Source: Flavobacteriales bacterium ALC-1
GTDB lineage: Bacteria; Bacteroidota; Bacteroidia; Flavobacteriales; Flavobacteriaceae
Assembly (NCBI GenBank): GCA_000171875.1
Contig: ABHI01000001.1
Span: forward strand, 941,001-1,005,000
Reading direction: 5' to 3'
DNA length: 64,000 nucleotides
The position numbers and the translations under genes were made by a program. Below the pieces are notes generated by a model. That model had not been told where the DNA came from, did not search any database, and worked only from the letters and a program-made list of their open reading frames with translations. Positions 1 to 9,188 of the stretch are shown here, one piece after another. The stretch's first letter is position 1, and every line of letters starts with the position of its first letter.

Positions 1-1
1 A

Positions 2-19
2 CCTGAGAATAATGATTAA
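2..19 (+). CDS. possible 3' tail of an upstream DUF6090 gene (partial)
   Basis: The first bases read in frame 2 as Pro-Glu-Asn-Asn-Asp-stop, with the stop overlapping the ATGATTAA start of the next gene. The second and third members of the array end in the same way (Asn-Asp-stop inside the next ATGATTAA). This suggests the tandem array extends upstream of the window. Only five codons are visible, so the call is inference. Confidence 0.3.
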   Translation, partial: PENND

Positions 20-818
20 ATTCTTTAGACATATAAGAAAAGACCTCATGGAAAAAAACAAAACAGGTAAATACCTTAAATACGCCATTGGCGAAATACT
101 GCTTGTAATGATTGGTATTCTTTTAGCATTACAAGTAAGTAATTGGAATAGTAAAAGAGTACGAAATAATTTAGAGCGTACCACATTATTACAACTCAAA
201 GAGGATGTCGCTGCCATGTTAGGTGATATGGAAGGAGATTACGAAGTTTTAAAAATGGGAGTTAGAAGCCATTTAAAAATTGCAAAGTATTTAGAGCAAG
301 ATGTCACCTATAACGATACCATGTGTTTTGATTTTCATTGGCTTATTAAAGACGAATACATGTATCCTATAACATCGTCTTACGACTTATTAAAAAAAGA
401 AGGTTTAGAGCTCATTAAAAACGATTCAATACGTATGATGGCTCAAAGAGTATTCGAATATTCTTTACCTAGAGTTAGTAAAGAAAACCCTTTTTATCCC
501 GATTTAGAAAGCTTCTTTGGAGATTTTTATAGACAAAATTTTACACCCAATAACAATCCAGATATCGTCTATGAATATAAAATGTACGATGTTAACTTTA
601 AATATCCATTTAAAGACAGTTTTGAAGGAGACGTATTTGACGTTTATTTTGGGTATGTTCCAAACGATTTTGAAGTCTTAAAACAAAACTCAGAATTTAA
701 AATGTTATTAAGACAATCATCTACTTACAGGTATTTTAAATTAAATAGATATAAATCTTCTATTTACTCGTTAAAAGATCTTGCTAGACTTATAGACAAA
801 GAATTTAAAACAGATTAG
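12..818 (+). CDS. DUF6090 family membrane protein, array copy 1
   Basis: Protein of 268 aa of unknown function. The N-terminus MIKFFRHIRK is followed by the family signature YAIGEILLVMIGILLALQ and NWN (residues about 24-47). This is one transmembrane helix, so a short basic cytoplasmic head would anchor a large, mostly helical periplasmic domain. It is the first complete member of three head-to-tail paralogues (next at 821 and 1539). Copies 1 and 2 share the head and helix but diverge strongly in the soluble domain. Copy 1 ends in Thr-Asp-stop, with two bases before copy 2. No function is known to me for DUF6090. The family is common in Flavobacteriia, often as tandem runs. Confidence 0.85.
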   Translation: MIKFFRHIRKDLMEKNKTGKYLKYAIGEILLVMIGILLALQVSNWNSKRVRNNLERTTLLQLKEDVAAMLGDMEGDYEVLKMGVRSHLKIAKYLEQDVTYNDTMCFDFHWLIKDEYMYPITSSYDLLKKEGLELIKNDSIRMMAQRVFEYSLPRVSKENPFYPDLESFFGDFYRQNFTPNNNPDIVYEYKMYDVNFKYPFKDSFEGDVFDVYFGYVPNDFEVLKQNSEFKMLLRQSSTYRYFKLNRYKSSIYSLKDLARLIDKEFKTD

Positions 819-820
819 CA

Positions 821-1546
821 ATGATAAAATTCTTCCGAAAAATAAGATATAACCTTATGGAAACAGGAAAAACAGGCAAATACTTTAAATACGCCATTGG
901 TGAAATACTTCTTGTCGTTATCGGGATTCTCATAGCGCTACAAATTAACACATGGAACACTAAGAGATTAGATAGTTTAAAAGAAAAGGCAATTCTTAAA
1001 GAATTACACAAGGAGTTTTTAGGTAATAGGGTTCAGTTTGATAGTGTTAAGGGGGTTCATAATAGGTCTATGAAGTCTCTTAATACCATTATAGATGCTA
1101 TGCCCTTAACCAAAGAAAATGTATTTACCTTAATAGGTGATTTCGATTATGCTCTACATACGTTTACCTTCAATCCTTCCAGTGGTGTTGTAAACTCTTT
1201 GATTGCTTCTGGTAATTATGAACTTATTAAAAATGATACCTTAAGAAATTATTTGGTGACTTGGAATGATGTCTATCAAGACTTTTTAGAGGAAGAACTT
1301 AACCATCAAAAATACAGGTATGAAGTTATGGATCCGCATTCTGCACAGAATACAGATGCAATTATGCTTAATAAAGGGGATCAACAAGCTATAGATTATA
1401 CTTTAGACTATGTAGTATCTCGCGAATTTAGAGGTCATCTCTCTGTTATTCAAGGAAGGCTTCAAAATATTATAACCGAATTGGATCTAAAGGTTGTAGA
1501 AAATCATTTAAACGAAATTATTAGACTTACCCAGACCAATGATTAA
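821..1546 (+). CDS. DUF6090 family membrane protein, array copy 2
   Basis: Protein of 241 aa with the same head (MIKFFRKIR) and helix (YAIGEILLVVIGILIALQIN, then WN) as its neighbours. The C-terminal 190 residues are divergent and predicted soluble. The shared segment IASGNYELIKNDTLRNYL resembles LLKKEGLELIKNDSIR in copy 1, so the soluble domains are homologous. Its stop codon lies inside the ATGATTAA that starts copy 3 (8-base overlap), which implies translational coupling. Function unknown. Confidence 0.85.
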   Translation: MIKFFRKIRYNLMETGKTGKYFKYAIGEILLVVIGILIALQINTWNTKRLDSLKEKAILKELHKEFLGNRVQFDSVKGVHNRSMKSLNTIIDAMPLTKENVFTLIGDFDYALHTFTFNPSSGVVNSLIASGNYELIKNDTLRNYLVTWNDVYQDFLEEELNHQKYRYEVMDPHSAQNTDAIMLNKGDQQAIDYTLDYVVSREFRGHLSVIQGRLQNIITELDLKVVENHLNEIIRLTQTND

Positions 1547-2282
1547 ATTCTTCAGGCATATACGTAAATCGCTAATCTCAGAAAACCAAATGGGGAAATA
1601 CTTTAAATACGCTATTGGTGAAATACTACTCGTAGTGATTGGGATTTTAATCGCGCTTCAGATTAACAACTGGAATGAGGACAGAAAAGATAGAAAACTC
1701 GAAATAGATTTATTAGAACAACTTGCAGAAGATTTAAAGCAAAATGTAGTAGAATTTGATAGAACTATTCAAAGGAATAAAACATACAATAATGCCTGGA
1801 ATATGGTTATTAAAGCACTAAAGGAAGACGTTCCTTTTAATGATAGTATTTCAAAACATTTTGAAAAAACACATGGCTTAGCTCTTATAAGTCTAAATTT
1901 TACAAGCTATGAAACAATAAAATCTAAAGGTATTTATACGATATCAGATAAACAACTAAGGAAAGACATACAGCAATTATTTCGCAGATATGAGAGTTTA
2001 GAAAAATTTTTAGTAAGAGTGAACGATGAAGCTGCACGATATCTTAATCCATTTCAACAAGAAGAACAAATTGTCCTAGCATATCCCTATAAAGGAAGTA
2101 ATAATCAACCTAGAGACTACGAAGCGTTAAAAAGCAACTTTAAATTTATAAACACGCTACAAGATAATTCTAACAACTTAATAAGTCTGGCTATCTATTG
2201 TGATAGATTATCAGAAAGTACCAAGAAAGTACTTGATGATATCAATGATAAACTATCAAAAAGCACATTAGTCAATGATTAA
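1539..2282 (+). CDS. DUF6090 family membrane protein, array copy 3
   Basis: Protein of 247 aa beginning MIKFFRHIRKSL, with the YAIGEILLVVIGILIALQIN helix and a NWNEDR border. The segment YETIKSKGIYTISDKQLRKDI aligns with the same region of copies 1 and 2. It starts inside the end of copy 2. Its own stop lies inside the ATGATTAA of a truncated fourth start at 2275. Function unknown; a single-span envelope protein is the only supported statement. Confidence 0.85.
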   Translation: MIKFFRHIRKSLISENQMGKYFKYAIGEILLVVIGILIALQINNWNEDRKDRKLEIDLLEQLAEDLKQNVVEFDRTIQRNKTYNNAWNMVIKALKEDVPFNDSISKHFEKTHGLALISLNFTSYETIKSKGIYTISDKQLRKDIQQLFRRYESLEKFLVRVNDEAARYLNPFQQEEQIVLAYPYKGSNNQPRDYEALKSNFKFINTLQDNSNNLISLAIYCDRLSESTKKVLDDINDKLSKSTLVND

Positions 2283-2358
2283 ATTCTTCCGCCACAGTCA
2301 TAACTGTTTCCTTCTTGGGAAGGGATTATGGGATGGGTTCAAAAACTTCAATAAATAG
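2275..2358 (+). pseudogene. 27-codon stump of a further DUF6090 copy, joined to an intergenic repeat
   Basis: The reading frame starts at the usual overlapping ATGATTAA and encodes MIKFFRH, the exact head of the family. It then leaves the family sequence and stops after 27 codons. The DNA that replaces the rest (about 2297-2340) contains CCTTC-TTGG-GAAGG and resembles a decayed copy of a short hairpin repeat scattered through Bacteroidota genomes. I read this as the residue of a lost array member. It could still be translated by coupling from copy 3, but there is no sign that the peptide matters. Confidence 0.6.
2297..2340 (+). repeat. intergenic hairpin repeat at the end of the DUF6090 array
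   Basis: The segment contains the small hairpin CCTTC-TTGG-GAAGG followed by a GGGATTATGGGATGGGTTC-like tail. From memory it resembles the short intergenic repeats of flavobacterial genomes. It sits exactly where the fourth DUF6090 start loses its homology, so it may mark an insertion or recombination joint. A genome-wide count of this motif would settle whether it is a repeat family. Confidence 0.4.
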
Positions 2359-2506
2359 AACCCTCTCAAAATGACATTTCTTAACTTTAAGAACAATTTA
2401 ACAACAGTCAAAAATCCAAACGTTAAAAACTTGGCGTACATATTTTAACAAGAATGCACCTACCCTTCTTTTTCACTGAAGTTTTATTTTAATACCGTCA
2501 TCAACT

Positions 2507-5500
2507 ATGCACATCAAAAAGCACCTTGCCTTCCTAGCTCTAATTGTAATCGCAGTATCGTGTAAAAAGAAGCCTGTAGAAACTGATAATATTTTTAAAT
2601 ACAGAGATTATATCAGTTATACCACATCTGGAGTCGTTTCTGTAACAGCACCAATTAAAATCAACCTAGCCGAAGAAGTAGAAGGATGGGAAGCAGAACA
2701 AGAATTAGATGCTGGTTTAATTAAAGCACAGCCTCATATCCAAGGCACGTTAAAAGCACTCAACAAGCACACTTTACTGTTTACACCAGACGAAGCTTTA
2801 GAACCAGCAACGGCATACGGAGTTACTGTAAATTTAGGTGACATCTACAAAACCATTCCAGCAGAGTTTAAAAACTACACTTTTGAGTTTAAAACCATCA
2901 CACCAAGTTTTAGTGTCAATACCAATAGCTTACAATCCTATAGCAAAGAATGGCAATATGTGTTAGGTCAGCTACGCTCTTCGGATGTAATCACCTTAGA
3001 AGATGCTAAACAATTAGTATCAGCAAAACAGAACAAAAAAGACTTAAGTATGGTTTGGCTAGAAGTGCCAGAACCTTCCACATATTTTGAATTTAGAATA
3101 GATAGTATCAAACGTCAGGTAGAAGATAGTAAAATTGATATCGCTTGGAATGGAAAAGCGATAAAAGCAGAAAATAAAGGCGAGAACTTCATCAACATTC
3201 CTGGTAAAAACAACTTTAGTATTGTTGAAACTAACGTGGTTCAAAACCCTGAGCAATACTTATCCATTAACTTTTCAGACCCTTTAAAAAAGCAGCAAAA
3301 CTTTGCAGGTTTAGTAACGATTCAGAATGTAAAAAACCCAAAATACATCGTCAATGGTAACGTCTTAAAAGTATATCCAGACACCAAATTAGTTGGAGAG
3401 ATTAGAGTCGATGTCTTTACAGGTATTAAAAACACCGACGGTTTTAAACTTAAAAATGCATTTGCTCAAACCTTAACCTTCGAAGAATTAAAACCACAAG
3501 TACGCTTGGTAAGCAATGGTTCAATTTTACCAAATTCTAAAGACTTAAAATTCAATTTTGAAGCTGTTAACTTGAGTAAAGTTGATGTGAGAATCATTAA
3601 AATATTTGAAGATAATGTGCTGCAATTTCTGCAAGAAAACAACATGAATAGCAATTACGAAAGCAGCATTAAACAAGTAGGTCGTCGTATTGCTAAAGAG
3701 ACCATTACTTTAGTTCAAGATCCAAAACAAAATTCAGGCAAATGGAAAGCCTATAGCATCGATTTATCTAAATATTTACAAGCAGATCCTGGCGCAATTT
3801 ATAGAGTAGAGATTGGTTTTAAAAGCGACTATTCGCTTTACGATTGCTCGTCAAAATCTGAAACTACCGAAGTTGATGAAGACGATTATTATGATGACTA
3901 CTACGATGATTATTACGAAGAAGATTTCTATGCCTCAGAAGACATTTCTGAAGAAGAGCAAGAACTTCGCGAAGAACGCTATTGGGATAATTTGAGCTAT
4001 AGCTACAGAAACACTAATTACAGATATCGCGACCGTAATAATCCTTGTACAGATTCGTACTTTAACTACGGAAATCGCACAGTATCTCTCAACTTAATCG
4101 GCTCAAATCTTGGTGTTATTGCAAAGCAAGGAAATGATAATACGTATTTCTTCGCTGTCACAAATATTCTATCCACAGATCCTGAAGACAATGCTAAAGT
4201 CACTTTATATAATTACCAACAACAAGAGCTAGCCAAAGGCAACACTAACAGTGAAGGTATTATAGAATTGGACGCTAAAAAACGTGCGGCTTTTGCTATC
4301 GTTTCAAAAGGTAAAAATGTAAGTTATGTCAAGTTATTTGATGGTAATTCTTTATCACTAAGCAAGTTCGATGTATCAGGAAACAGATTACAACGTGGGC
4401 TAAAAGGTTACATCTATGGAGAGCGTGGTGTTTGGAGACCAGGAGATAGTTTGTTCTTAACCTTTATGCTCAATGACAAAGCGAATAAATTACCAAAACA
4501 TCATCCTGTTAAGCTCGAAATCACAGATCCTGTTGGGAAGTTGGTCTACAGAAAAGTGTCTGTAGATAACATCAATAATTTCTATGATTTTAAAGTCCCA
4601 ACATCATCAGATTACAAAACCGGAAACTACAATGCTAAGGTTTCTGTTGGTGGAGCTAATTTTACAAAACCCTTAAAAATTGAAACGGTTAAGCCTAACC
4701 GATTAAAAATCAAAATAGATTTTAAAGACAAGGTTTTAACTAACAATAAACCCTTACAAGGCGACTTAAATGTCGCTTGGTTACATGGTGCACCTGCAAA
4801 GAATTTAAAAGCTGAGATTAAAGCAAAATTCACAACCTCATATACCAGTTTTAAAGGCTATAAAAACTATGTGTTTAATGACCCAACTAAGCAATTCAAC
4901 ACAGAGGAAACTAATGTTTTTGAAGGCTATTTAGATGCAGAAGGAAAAGCAAAAGTCGATACAGAATTAAATATTGGCAAAAATGCACCTGGCATGTTAA
5001 CGGCTCAATTCTTAGTGAGAGCTTTTGAAAATGGTGGTGATTTTTCACTCGATGCATTCACCATGCCTTATGCGCCTTACGAGAGTTTTGTTGGTTTACA
5101 ATCACCAAAAGGGAACAACTATGGCTCTTTCTTTACAGATGAAAACCACAGCTTTGATATTGCCACAGTAACTGCTGAAGGGAAACCAATTCAGCGTAAA
5201 AAACTAGAAGTAAAAGTCTATAAAATTGAATGGCGTTGGTGGTGGAATTCCTCTTATGATAACTTATCGAGTTACGTGTCTAGCAACTACCACAGACCTG
5301 TTCAGCAATATGAAATAGATACAGATGCTAATGGAAAAGCGAGCTTTAAAGTCAATATTCCAGAGAATGATCGTGGTCGTTATTTAATCAGAGTGGTTGA
5401 TCCTGTAAGTGGTCATGCTACAGGACGTACAGCCTATTTCTATAAAAACTGGTGGTCTAACTCAGCTTCTGGAGATAAAGAAGCGGCAAAAATGTTAGTC

Positions 5501-8095
5501 TTCTCAACTGATAAAGACAACTATAACGTCGGTGATACAGCAAAACTCACCTTCCCTTCTGGTAGTGAAGGTAGAGCTTTAGTAAGTATCGAAAACGGAA
5601 CAGAAGTGTTGCAACACCAATGGGTAAAAACGAAGCCAGGTGAAACAACGATTGATATTCCTGTAACGGCTGAAATGGCACCTAATGTATTTATCAATAT
5701 TTCATTATTACAGCCTCATGCAATCACCTCTAATGATTTACCTATTCGCTTGTATGGAGTCATTCCTATGCTAGTAGAAAATCCTGCGACGAAATTAGTG
5801 CCACAAATTAGCATGCCAGATAAAATTCAACCAGAGCAATCGTATGAGATTAAAGTCTCTGAAAAAAATAACAAAGCCATGACATATACCATTGCAGTTG
5901 TAGAAGAAGGGCTTTTAGATTTAACCCGTTTTAAAACACCAAACGCTTGGAATAGTTTCTATGCTCGCGAAGCATTAGGTGTAAAAACTTGGGATATTTT
6001 CGATGAAGTTATTGGAGCGTACTCTGGCAGTATTGATCAAGTTTTCGCTATTGGTGGAGATGGTGCTGCTGCAAAAGGCAAAAACAAAAAAGCGAATCGT
6101 TTTAAACCTGTAGTGACGTATTTAGGACCTTTCCTTTTAGGTGAAGGAAAAACAAAAACACACCAATTAAAAATGCCAAACTATGTTGGTGCAGTACGCA
6201 CTATGGTTGTAGCTGGTAATAACAGCACCGAAGCTTACGGGAGTGCTGAAAAATCAGTACAAGTTAAAAAGCCATTAATGGTATTAGCAACCTTGCCACG
6301 TAAGTTAAGTCCTGGTGAAAAAGTAACCCTTCCTGTGACGGTTTTTGCCATGGAAAAGAAAGTGAAAAATGTCAAACTTACAGTAAATCTTAGTGATGGT
6401 ATTACTGTAAAAGGCAGCAAAACACAATCGCTTCAATTTAGTAAGCCAGATGAAAAAATGGTCTATTTTGAATTGGATGTTACCAAAGCAAAAGGCATCA
6501 ATACTATTGAAGTTGTGGCTACAGGTAATGGAGAAAAATCAACATACAAAGTAGAGATTGATGTTGTAAATCCTAATCCAATGACCTCTCGTGTTATTGA
6601 TAAAGAATTACAAGCAAATGGCAATCAAACCATTGATTTTTCAACCTTTGGCGTGCCAGGAAGCAATTCAGCAACGGTAGAATTTTCAACCTTACCACCT
6701 ATGGATTTCTCAAAGCGTATGGAATATTTAATTCGCTATCCACACGGTTGTGTAGAGCAAACTACATCTAGTGTTTTTCCACAGTTATTCTTAACAGACA
6801 TATTTGATTTAACGCCTCAAAAGAAAAAACAAGTGCAACGTAGTATTGAAAATGGTATTAGTCGCTTAGGACGTTTTCAGAATGCAAGTGGAGGTTTAGG
6901 CTATTGGATGGGAGAAAATACAGCTAATGATTGGGGAACGAGTTATGCTGGCCATTTTATGATTGAAGCTGAGAAAAAAGGATTTGTTTTACCATTGACA
7001 TTTAAGAGTAATTGGATTGCTTATCAAAGACAAGCGGCTCGTAACTGGAGACCAAGCTACAGACATTACCATAGTGATTTCGCACAAGCATATCGTCTAT
7101 ACACGTTGGCTTTAGCTGGAAGTCCTGATTTGGCAAGCATGAATAGATTGAGAGAGTTTGAGGAAATCTCTAATGATGCTAAATGGAGATTAGCTGCTGC
7201 TTATGCTTTAGCTGGGCAAAAAGAAGCTAGTGATGCGATTTCTAAATCTGCGAATATCGATTTTGAATCTGACAAAATAGATAATTACACCTATGGTTCT
7301 ACATACAGAAATAGAGCCATGGCTTTAGAAACCATGCTGATTACTAATCATCCTAATAAAACAGATTTAGCAAAATCTATTGCAAAATCCTTAGCAAGTG
7401 ATCGTTGGATGAGTACACAAACTACAGCTTATAACTTATTAGCAATAGGTAAAATGATTACGCAAAATGGTGGTAAAGAGTTAAAGCTGACTTATAAAAT
7501 TAATGGGGAAACTGAAACCATTGATACTCAAAATGGGATATCACAACGTAACATTCCAATTAATGAAGGAGCCAATCAGTTGACGATTACAAATGCAAAA
7601 GATAACTTAGTGTATGTACGTATTTTAAACTCTGGAAAACTGAAATTAGGCGAAGAAATAGCTGTACAACGTGGTTTCTCAATTTCAACGGTCTATAAAG
7701 ATTTGCAAGGCAATACAATAGATGTGACCAAATTACAGCAAGGTCAAGATTTTGTGGCGACGGTTAGTATTTCAAACTTAACTCGAGATTATGTAAATGA
7801 TGTGGCTTTAACACAAATTTTTCCATCAGGTTGGGATATTGTTAACACACGCTTTACAGATTTTGGAGATACAACGGTGAGTAATGCACGATTTACAGAT
7901 ATAAGAGATGATAGAGTGAATTTCTATTTTAACATGAGCAGAAAAGGAAAACATGGTACCAAAACCTTTACTGTAATGTTGAATGCTTCTTACTTAGGTA
8001 CGTATTATTTACCTGGAACTCAAGCTGAAGCGATGTATGATAATGATGACTATCTCGTAAGAAACAAAGGAAAATGGGTAACCGTTGAAAAATAA
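2507..8095 (+). CDS. alpha-2-macroglobulin family lipoprotein (YfhM-like)
   Basis: Protein of 1862 aa, in the usual range for bacterial alpha-2-macroglobulins. An N-terminal lipoprotein signal (lipobox AVSC, Cys19) anchors it to a membrane. N-terminal macroglobulin-type beta domains precede the MG2-like segment GYIYGERGVWRPGDSLFLTF (near residue 635). Further on lies the bait region and the thioester motif HGCVEQ, with Cys1415, in the alpha/alpha thioester domain. The family is thought to trap attacking proteases in the periplasm by covalent capture and works with PBP1C to protect or repair the wall. The pbpC gene is four genes downstream at 11625. An unusual Asp/Tyr-rich stretch (residues about 453-475) is inserted in the N-terminal half. 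The thioester is intact, so the trap should be functional. Confidence 0.93.
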   Translation: MHIKKHLAFLALIVIAVSCKKKPVETDNIFKYRDYISYTTSGVVSVTAPIKINLAEEVEGWEAEQELDAGLIKAQPHIQGTLKALNKHTLLFTPDEALEPATAYGVTVNLGDIYKTIPAEFKNYTFEFKTITPSFSVNTNSLQSYSKEWQYVLGQLRSSDVITLEDAKQLVSAKQNKKDLSMVWLEVPEPSTYFEFRIDSIKRQVEDSKIDIAWNGKAIKAENKGENFINIPGKNNFSIVETNVVQNPEQYLSINFSDPLKKQQNFAGLVTIQNVKNPKYIVNGNVLKVYPDTKLVGEIRVDVFTGIKNTDGFKLKNAFAQTLTFEELKPQVRLVSNGSILPNSKDLKFNFEAVNLSKVDVRIIKIFEDNVLQFLQENNMNSNYESSIKQVGRRIAKETITLVQDPKQNSGKWKAYSIDLSKYLQADPGAIYRVEIGFKSDYSLYDCSSKSETTEVDEDDYYDDYYDDYYEEDFYASEDISEEEQELREERYWDNLSYSYRNTNYRYRDRNNPCTDSYFNYGNRTVSLNLIGSNLGVIAKQGNDNTYFFAVTNILSTDPEDNAKVTLYNYQQQELAKGNTNSEGIIELDAKKRAAFAIVSKGKNVSYVKLFDGNSLSLSKFDVSGNRLQRGLKGYIYGERGVWRPGDSLFLTFMLNDKANKLPKHHPVKLEITDPVGKLVYRKVSVDNINNFYDFKVPTSSDYKTGNYNAKVSVGGANFTKPLKIETVKPNRLKIKIDFKDKVLTNNKPLQGDLNVAWLHGAPAKNLKAEIKAKFTTSYTSFKGYKNYVFNDPTKQFNTEETNVFEGYLDAEGKAKVDTELNIGKNAPGMLTAQFLVRAFENGGDFSLDAFTMPYAPYESFVGLQSPKGNNYGSFFTDENHSFDIATVTAEGKPIQRKKLEVKVYKIEWRWWWNSSYDNLSSYVSSNYHRPVQQYEIDTDANGKASFKVNIPENDRGRYLIRVVDPVSGHATGRTAYFYKNWWSNSASGDKEAAKMLVFSTDKDNYNVGDTAKLTFPSGSEGRALVSIENGTEVLQHQWVKTKPGETTIDIPVTAEMAPNVFINISLLQPHAITSNDLPIRLYGVIPMLVENPATKLVPQISMPDKIQPEQSYEIKVSEKNNKAMTYTIAVVEEGLLDLTRFKTPNAWNSFYAREALGVKTWDIFDEVIGAYSGSIDQVFAIGGDGAAAKGKNKKANRFKPVVTYLGPFLLGEGKTKTHQLKMPNYVGAVRTMVVAGNNSTEAYGSAEKSVQVKKPLMVLATLPRKLSPGEKVTLPVTVFAMEKKVKNVKLTVNLSDGITVKGSKTQSLQFSKPDEKMVYFELDVTKAKGINTIEVVATGNGEKSTYKVEIDVVNPNPMTSRVIDKELQANGNQTIDFSTFGVPGSNSATVEFSTLPPMDFSKRMEYLIRYPHGCVEQTTSSVFPQLFLTDIFDLTPQKKKQVQRSIENGISRLGRFQNASGGLGYWMGENTANDWGTSYAGHFMIEAEKKGFVLPLTFKSNWIAYQRQAARNWRPSYRHYHSDFAQAYRLYTLALAGSPDLASMNRLREFEEISNDAKWRLAAAYALAGQKEASDAISKSANIDFESDKIDNYTYGSTYRNRAMALETMLITNHPNKTDLAKSIAKSLASDRWMSTQTTAYNLLAIGKMITQNGGKELKLTYKINGETETIDTQNGISQRNIPINEGANQLTITNAKDNLVYVRILNSGKLKLGEEIAVQRGFSISTVYKDLQGNTIDVTKLQQGQDFVATVSISNLTRDYVNDVALTQIFPSGWDIVNTRFTDFGDTTVSNARFTDIRDDRVNFYFNMSRKGKHGTKTFTVMLNASYLGTYYLPGTQAEAMYDNDDYLVRNKGKWVTVEK

Positions 8096-8100
8096 GAGGG

Positions 8101-8156
8101 AGACCTGTCAAGTCCTACCTTGACTGAGCCTAATCGAAGTCATTCTTGGCAGGTCT
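8101..8156. repeat. inverted-repeat intergenic element / possible terminator
   Basis: AGACCTGTCAAG at 8101-8112 pairs with CTTGGCAGGTCT at 8145-8156 (11 of 12, the other pair a G-T). It encloses about 32 bases that contain a TGACTGAG...TCGAAGTCATTCTT segment. It follows the alpha-2-macroglobulin stop by five bases and may end that transcript. It also resembles the mobile intergenic repeats of flavobacteria. There is no long T-run. Confidence 0.5.
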
Positions 8157-8223
8157 AAGAACAATAAACTAAAAAATCCTAGAAAACAAACCGCTAAAAT
8201 GTTTAACTTAAAAACAAGGAATC

Positions 8224-9075
8224 ATGAAAAATTTAAAACTGATTTTAGCAGTAGTGTTATTAATGAATGTAGCAATAGTATTTGCACAACAACAAGAAGT
8301 ATATGTCTCAGCAGAAAGCGGATTATCGCTAAGAGATCAACCAGATGTTAACGGGAAAATGCTGACGAAATTATCATATGGAGAAGCCATAGGTGTATTA
8401 GAAGAAACAGATAAAAATTTAGTGATACTAGATGGAGGAGAGAAAATTAGTGGAAAATGGGTAAAGGTGGAGACTAGAAATCATATAGGGTATGTATTTA
8501 ATGGGTATTTATCACCAAATAAAATTGCGAGAACCATTCGCCTTAAGCTCGATAAATTAAATGTGGAAATTAAAAATGTAACCACAAGTGATTATAAACG
8601 ATCTCATAATTTAAAGGACATTGATTCTACTATAATTAATGTAGACAAAAGCGATTCAGCAGAAGGAAAAAACATTGTTCTTATAGAGAATGATTATAAG
8701 CATGTGAGTATTTTTCAACGTTATGAAAACAGTTTCTCTTTTATGAGCTCTGATCCTAATTGTAAATCTAATGAACCTAGACAATTTAACACAGAATGGA
8801 AGCCACTTAAACAGTTAAAGTCTAATTCTTTTGAAACATTAACCTACACAAAAAAGGACTGGGTTAATTTTATTAAAACAGCTACCAAAGATTTAAAAGA
8901 TGATGTAGAAAATAAATGCGGTAAAGACTGGTTAAATTATGTAAAAACTATAAAGAACATAAAAGATTATCCTATTAGTATTTCAAAGGAGCGTGTTTTT
9001 ATTAAATTAATTTTGACGGATTTTGAAGATAATATCACTGAAAAAATAATTGAATTTGATATACCTGAATCATAA
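8224..9075 (+). CDS. secreted SH3-domain (SH3b) protein
   Basis: Protein of 283 aa with a Sec signal peptide (cleavage near VFAQQQEVY, residue about 22). The next 70 residues read like a bacterial SH3 domain: YVSAESGLSLRDQPDVNGKM, then GEAIGVLEE and GKWVKVETRNHIGYVFNGYL. Such domains bind peptidoglycan or other envelope ligands. The remaining 180 residues are of unknown type, with one Cys pair (SDPNCKSNEP and ENKCGKDW) that could form a disulfide. It lies between the alpha-2-macroglobulin and pbpC genes, which fits an envelope role but does not prove one. Confidence 0.75.
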   Translation: MKNLKLILAVVLLMNVAIVFAQQQEVYVSAESGLSLRDQPDVNGKMLTKLSYGEAIGVLEETDKNLVILDGGEKISGKWVKVETRNHIGYVFNGYLSPNKIARTIRLKLDKLNVEIKNVTTSDYKRSHNLKDIDSTIINVDKSDSAEGKNIVLIENDYKHVSIFQRYENSFSFMSSDPNCKSNEPRQFNTEWKPLKQLKSNSFETLTYTKKDWVNFIKTATKDLKDDVENKCGKDWLNYVKTIKNIKDYPISISKERVFIKLILTDFEDNITEKIIEFDIPES

Positions 9076-9089
9076 TTAGTAACTTTAAT

Positions 9090-9141
9090 GACTTTTTAGG
9101 TTATGATGCTGAATATGTCTCAATATCTAGCCTAAAAAGTC
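9090..9141. terminator. stem-loop after the SH3-domain gene
   Basis: GACTTTTTAGG (9090-9100) and CCTAAAAAGTC (9131-9141) form a perfect 11-base-pair stem that extends by a few wobble pairs, with a loop of about 30 bases. It lies 15 bases past the SH3-gene stop. The downstream sequence is AT-rich but has no clean T-run, so either a terminator or an RNA-processing hairpin is possible. Confidence 0.45.
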
Positions 9142-9161
9142 TTAAATTATAACAATTAAAA

Positions 9162-9182
9162 AGATTCCTGCATTCGCAGGAA
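9162..9182. repeat. short hairpin repeat in the leader of the monooxygenase-like gene
   Basis: TTCCTGC-ATTC-GCAGGAA forms a perfect 7-base-pair hairpin, preceded by AGA. It is a motif I recognise as frequent between genes in Bacteroidota. The right arm places AGGAA seven bases before the ATG at 9189, so the repeat may also supply the ribosome binding site. Confidence 0.45.
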
Positions 9183-9188
9183 GTATAT

